Shown: piece by piece, positions 62,098 to 64,000 of the stretch
How the letters are laid out: every line of letters begins with the position of its first letter
How positions within the stretch are numbered: the first letter of the stretch is position 1
Assembly: GCF_002564005.1 (NCBI RefSeq)
Contig: NZ_PDJG01000001.1
Span: 1,674,001 to 1,738,000, forward strand
Direction of reading: 5' to 3'
Origin: Sanguibacter antarcticus
Lineage (GTDB): Bacteria; Actinomycetota; Actinomycetes; Actinomycetales; Cellulomonadaceae
DNA length: 64,000 bases
The notes under the pieces: generated by a model
Told to the model about the DNA's origin: nothing
Databases searched by the model: none
Seen by the model: only the letters and a program-made list of their open reading frames with translations
Translations under genes and position numbers: made by a program

Positions 62098-63897
62098 ATG
62101 AGCACGCACAACCTGCACCAGCTGATCGAGCAGGCAGAACGGTGGATCGCTGACGACCCCGACGAGAAGACCCGCGCCGACCTGACCACGCTCCTGCATA
62201 CCGCGGGGTCGCCAGACGACGAGCTCGACGAACCGCGCGCCCAGGCGTTCCTCGAGCTCGAGGACAGGTTCTCGGGGTTGCTCCAGTTCGGCACAGCAGG
62301 GCTGCGGGGCGCGATGGCGGCCGGCCCGAACCGGATGAACCGCGCAGTCGTCATCCGCGCTGCAGCCGGCCTGGCTGCGTACCTCCTCACCGAGGTCCGC
62401 ACCGTGACCGGCGACGAGGACGCCGTGCCTCGCGTCGCGATCGGCTACGACGCACGGCACAACTCGCACGCGTTCGCGATCGACACCGCTGCGGTGCTCA
62501 CGGCTGCCGGGATCGAGGCCCTGCTGCTCGACCATGCGCTGCCGACACCTGTCCTGGCGTTCGCTGTGCGGCACCTCTCCGCCGACGCGGGCGTCATGGT
62601 GACTGCGAGCCACAACCCTCCGGCCGACAACGGCTACAAGGTGTACCTGGGCGGACGCGTGGTCGTCGGCTCCGGCCGGGGAGCCCAGATCGTGCCTCCG
62701 TTCGACGCTCAGATCGCCGAGCGCATCTCGGCCGTGGACTCCGTGGCGTCGGTCCCGCGCTCCACCGACGGGTGGACGGTCGTCGGACCAGACCTGCTCA
62801 CCGACTATCTCGCGTCTGTCGGCCGGCTCGCGGACGATGCCGCTCCGCGCAACCTGTCGATCGTCGCGACCCCGCTGCACGGTGTCGGCGGCGCCGTCCT
62901 CCAGAGCGTGCTGCACACCGCCGGGTACCGCGAGCTCGTGCTCGTCCCTGAGCAGGCAGAGCCGGACCCGGACTTCTCGACGGTCGCGTTCCCCAACCCC
63001 GAGGAGCCTGGTGCGATCGACCTGGCCCTCGCCTACGCCCAGACGCTCGACGCTGATCTCGTCGTCGCGAACGATCCCGACGCGGACCGCTGCGCGATCG
63101 CTGTCCGGGACCCGCGTGCCGCCCAGGATCTCAAGAAGAACTCCGGCAGCGACACCGCGCGTGCTGAGGGGTGGCGGATGCTCCACGGCGACGAGGTCGG
63201 TGCGCTCCTCGGTGAGCTGGTCGCTGCCGAGGCCGCGAACACCCCGGGCGCGTTCCTCGCGAGCTCGATCGTGTCGTCGCGCCTTCTCGCGCGGATCGCC
63301 GAGTCTCACGGGCTGCAGTACGCGTCGACGCTGACCGGCTTCAAGTGGATCTCGCGGGTCGACGGCCTGGTCTTCGGCTATGAGGAAGCCCTCGGGTACT
63401 GCGTCGACCCAGGTTCCGTCCGTGACAAGGACGGGCTGAGCGCCGCGCTGCTCCTCGTGCAGCTTGCCGACCGGCTCAAGGCCCGTGGACGCACGCTCGT
63501 CGACGAGCTGGACCGGCTGGCACGCATCCACGGCCTGCACCTCACCGACCAGCTGTCGCTGCGCTTCGCCAACCTCGCGAGGATCCCTGAGACGATGGCC
63601 CGGCTGCGCGAAGCGCCGCCCACCACCCTCGCAGGCTCACCGGTGACGGAGATCGTCGACCTGGCCGAGGGAAGTGCGCTCCTCCCCCCGACGGACGGTC
63701 TGCGCCTGGTCGCGGAGGACGGCACCCGGGTCATCGTGCGTCCGAGCGGGACAGAACCGAAGGTCAAGTGCTACCTCGAGGTGATCGTGCCTCTCGAAAC
63801 GACCGCGACCGACGAGCAGGTCGCGTCCGCACGGCACACGGCACGAGCCCGCCTCGACGCGGTCCGCGCCGACATGTCTGCCGCGCTCGAGGTCTAG
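62098..63897 (+). CDS. Phosphohexomutase (phosphomannomutase/phosphoglucomutase/phosphopentomutase family)
   Basis: The 599-residue protein has the catalytic serine loop VMVTASHNPPADNGYKVYLGG, the magnesium loop NDPDADRCAIAV, the sugar loop FGYEEALGYC and the phosphate loop RPSGTEPKVK. It is of the long alpha-D-phosphohexomutase type. Because it is coupled to purine-nucleoside phosphorylase, a role in handling ribose-1-phosphate (phosphopentomutase) is as likely as phosphomannomutase; the sequence alone does not decide. A strong hairpin follows. Confidence 0.9.
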   Translation: MSTHNLHQLIEQAERWIADDPDEKTRADLTTLLHTAGSPDDELDEPRAQAFLELEDRFSGLLQFGTAGLRGAMAAGPNRMNRAVVIRAAAGLAAYLLTEVRTVTGDEDAVPRVAIGYDARHNSHAFAIDTAAVLTAAGIEALLLDHALPTPVLAFAVRHLSADAGVMVTASHNPPADNGYKVYLGGRVVVGSGRGAQIVPPFDAQIAERISAVDSVASVPRSTDGWTVVGPDLLTDYLASVGRLADDAAPRNLSIVATPLHGVGGAVLQSVLHTAGYRELVLVPEQAEPDPDFSTVAFPNPEEPGAIDLALAYAQTLDADLVVANDPDADRCAIAVRDPRAAQDLKKNSGSDTARAEGWRMLHGDEVGALLGELVAAEAANTPGAFLASSIVSSRLLARIAESHGLQYASTLTGFKWISRVDGLVFGYEEALGYCVDPGSVRDKDGLSAALLLVQLADRLKARGRTLVDELDRLARIHGLHLTDQLSLRFANLARIPETMARLREAPPTTLAGSPVTEIVDLAEGSALLPPTDGLRLVAEDGTRVIVRPSGTEPKVKCYLEVIVPLETTATDEQVASARHTARARLDAVRADMSAALEV

Positions 63898-63901
63898 CAG
63901 G

Positions 63902-63936
63902 CGCCCTCCCTGAGGCACGCCACCTCAGGGAGGGCG
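63902..63936 (+). terminator. Terminator hairpin of the phosphorylase-mutase operon
   Basis: A perfect 14-bp stem (63902-63915 with 63923-63936) with a 7-nt loop starts 4 bp past the stop codon. Confidence 0.82.
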
Positions 63937-64000
63937 TGCTGCCCCCGTGCCTCAGGCCGACCAGAGACCCGCCGGTCAGCCGGTCAGCCGGCGGAGCCTG
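63937..64000. other. Right window edge, no complete gene
   Basis: An 8-bp unit, CCGGTCAG, occurs twice in a row near 63972-63987. A minus-strand gene may end here, since a TGA at 63978-63976 closes a frame open to the window edge, but only seven codons are visible. Confidence 0.3.

Noticed and set aside
63976..64000. Possible 3' end of a minus-strand gene at the right edge
   Set aside because: Only seven codons are visible before the window ends, too few to support a gene.

Overview
The window is ordinary chromosomal DNA from a high-GC actinobacterium, most likely a member of the Micrococcales near Cellulomonas, Oerskovia or Sanguibacter. The pointers are: strong G/C preference at third codon positions, many GTG starts, an acyl-CoA carboxylase with a small epsilon subunit, a biotin carboxylase fused to its carrier domain, a tmRNA whose tag reads ADSKRTDFALAA, the actinobacterial families DUF2017, DUF3039, DUF3054 and DUF4244, a mycobacterial-type Tad pilus cluster, and a CelR-like operator in front of a beta-1,3-glucanase. 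The species cannot be named from sequence alone. No prophage, insertion sequence, CRISPR array or plasmid function was seen.

Layout. 0-5 kb: the end of a HEAT-repeat gene coupled to a family 2 glycosyltransferase, two identical tRNA-Lys genes, peroxiredoxin, tRNA-Leu, trmB and thioredoxin. 5-8 kb: a large secreted GH81 endo-beta-1,3-glucanase with a CelR-like operator. 8-19 kb: housekeeping genes (ABC-F ATPase, rdgB, a cAMP-phosphodiesterase-like metallohydrolase, murI, clpS, pncB, a DEAD/DEAH helicase with DUF3039, a ROK regulator). 19-23 kb: a DUF4349 lipoprotein, an S4 protein, a leucine-rich-repeat lipoprotein and rlmC. 23-29 kb: the block prfB, ftsE, ftsX, M23 peptidase, smpB and ssrA, all on the minus strand. 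31-36 kb: a Tad/Flp pilus operon. 36-42 kb: GH16 laminarinase, a membrane-anchored sulfite-oxidase-like molybdoenzyme and a Bcr/CflA exporter. 42-53 kb: SRAP DNA-protein crosslink protein, a pH-sensor-type adenylate cyclase, birA, and the acyl-CoA carboxylase genes (beta and epsilon in one operon, alpha 4 kb away). 53-57 kb: efeUOB iron uptake behind a DtxR/IdeR-like box. 57-64 kb: an EEP-domain membrane protein, an NAD(P)H-quinone dehydrogenase lacking the redox cysteines, purine nucleoside phosphorylase and a phosphohexomutase.

How the genes work together. The two secreted glucanases (GH81 and GH16) suggest use of fungal or algal beta-1,3-glucan. birA, the beta/epsilon operon and the alpha subunit supply and biotinylate the carboxylase that makes malonyl- or methylmalonyl-CoA. 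prfB, smpB and ssrA serve translation termination and ribosome rescue, and clpS feeds proteolysis. ftsEX with the M23 hydrolase couples division to wall cutting. A cyclase and a predicted cAMP-degrading hydrolase lie about 31 kb apart.

The strongest structure not explained by gene content is a repeated start architecture. About eighteen genes carry a TAnnnT hexamer whose last base lies 5 to 8 nt (usually 6 or 7) before an ATG or GTG start, usually with no ribosome binding site. This predicts leaderless transcription and fixes many start codons. Other points of note are a tad gene whose only start matching its operon's overlap rule is CTG, a trmB 3' end that encodes its own hairpin, and a 46-bp perfect palindrome.
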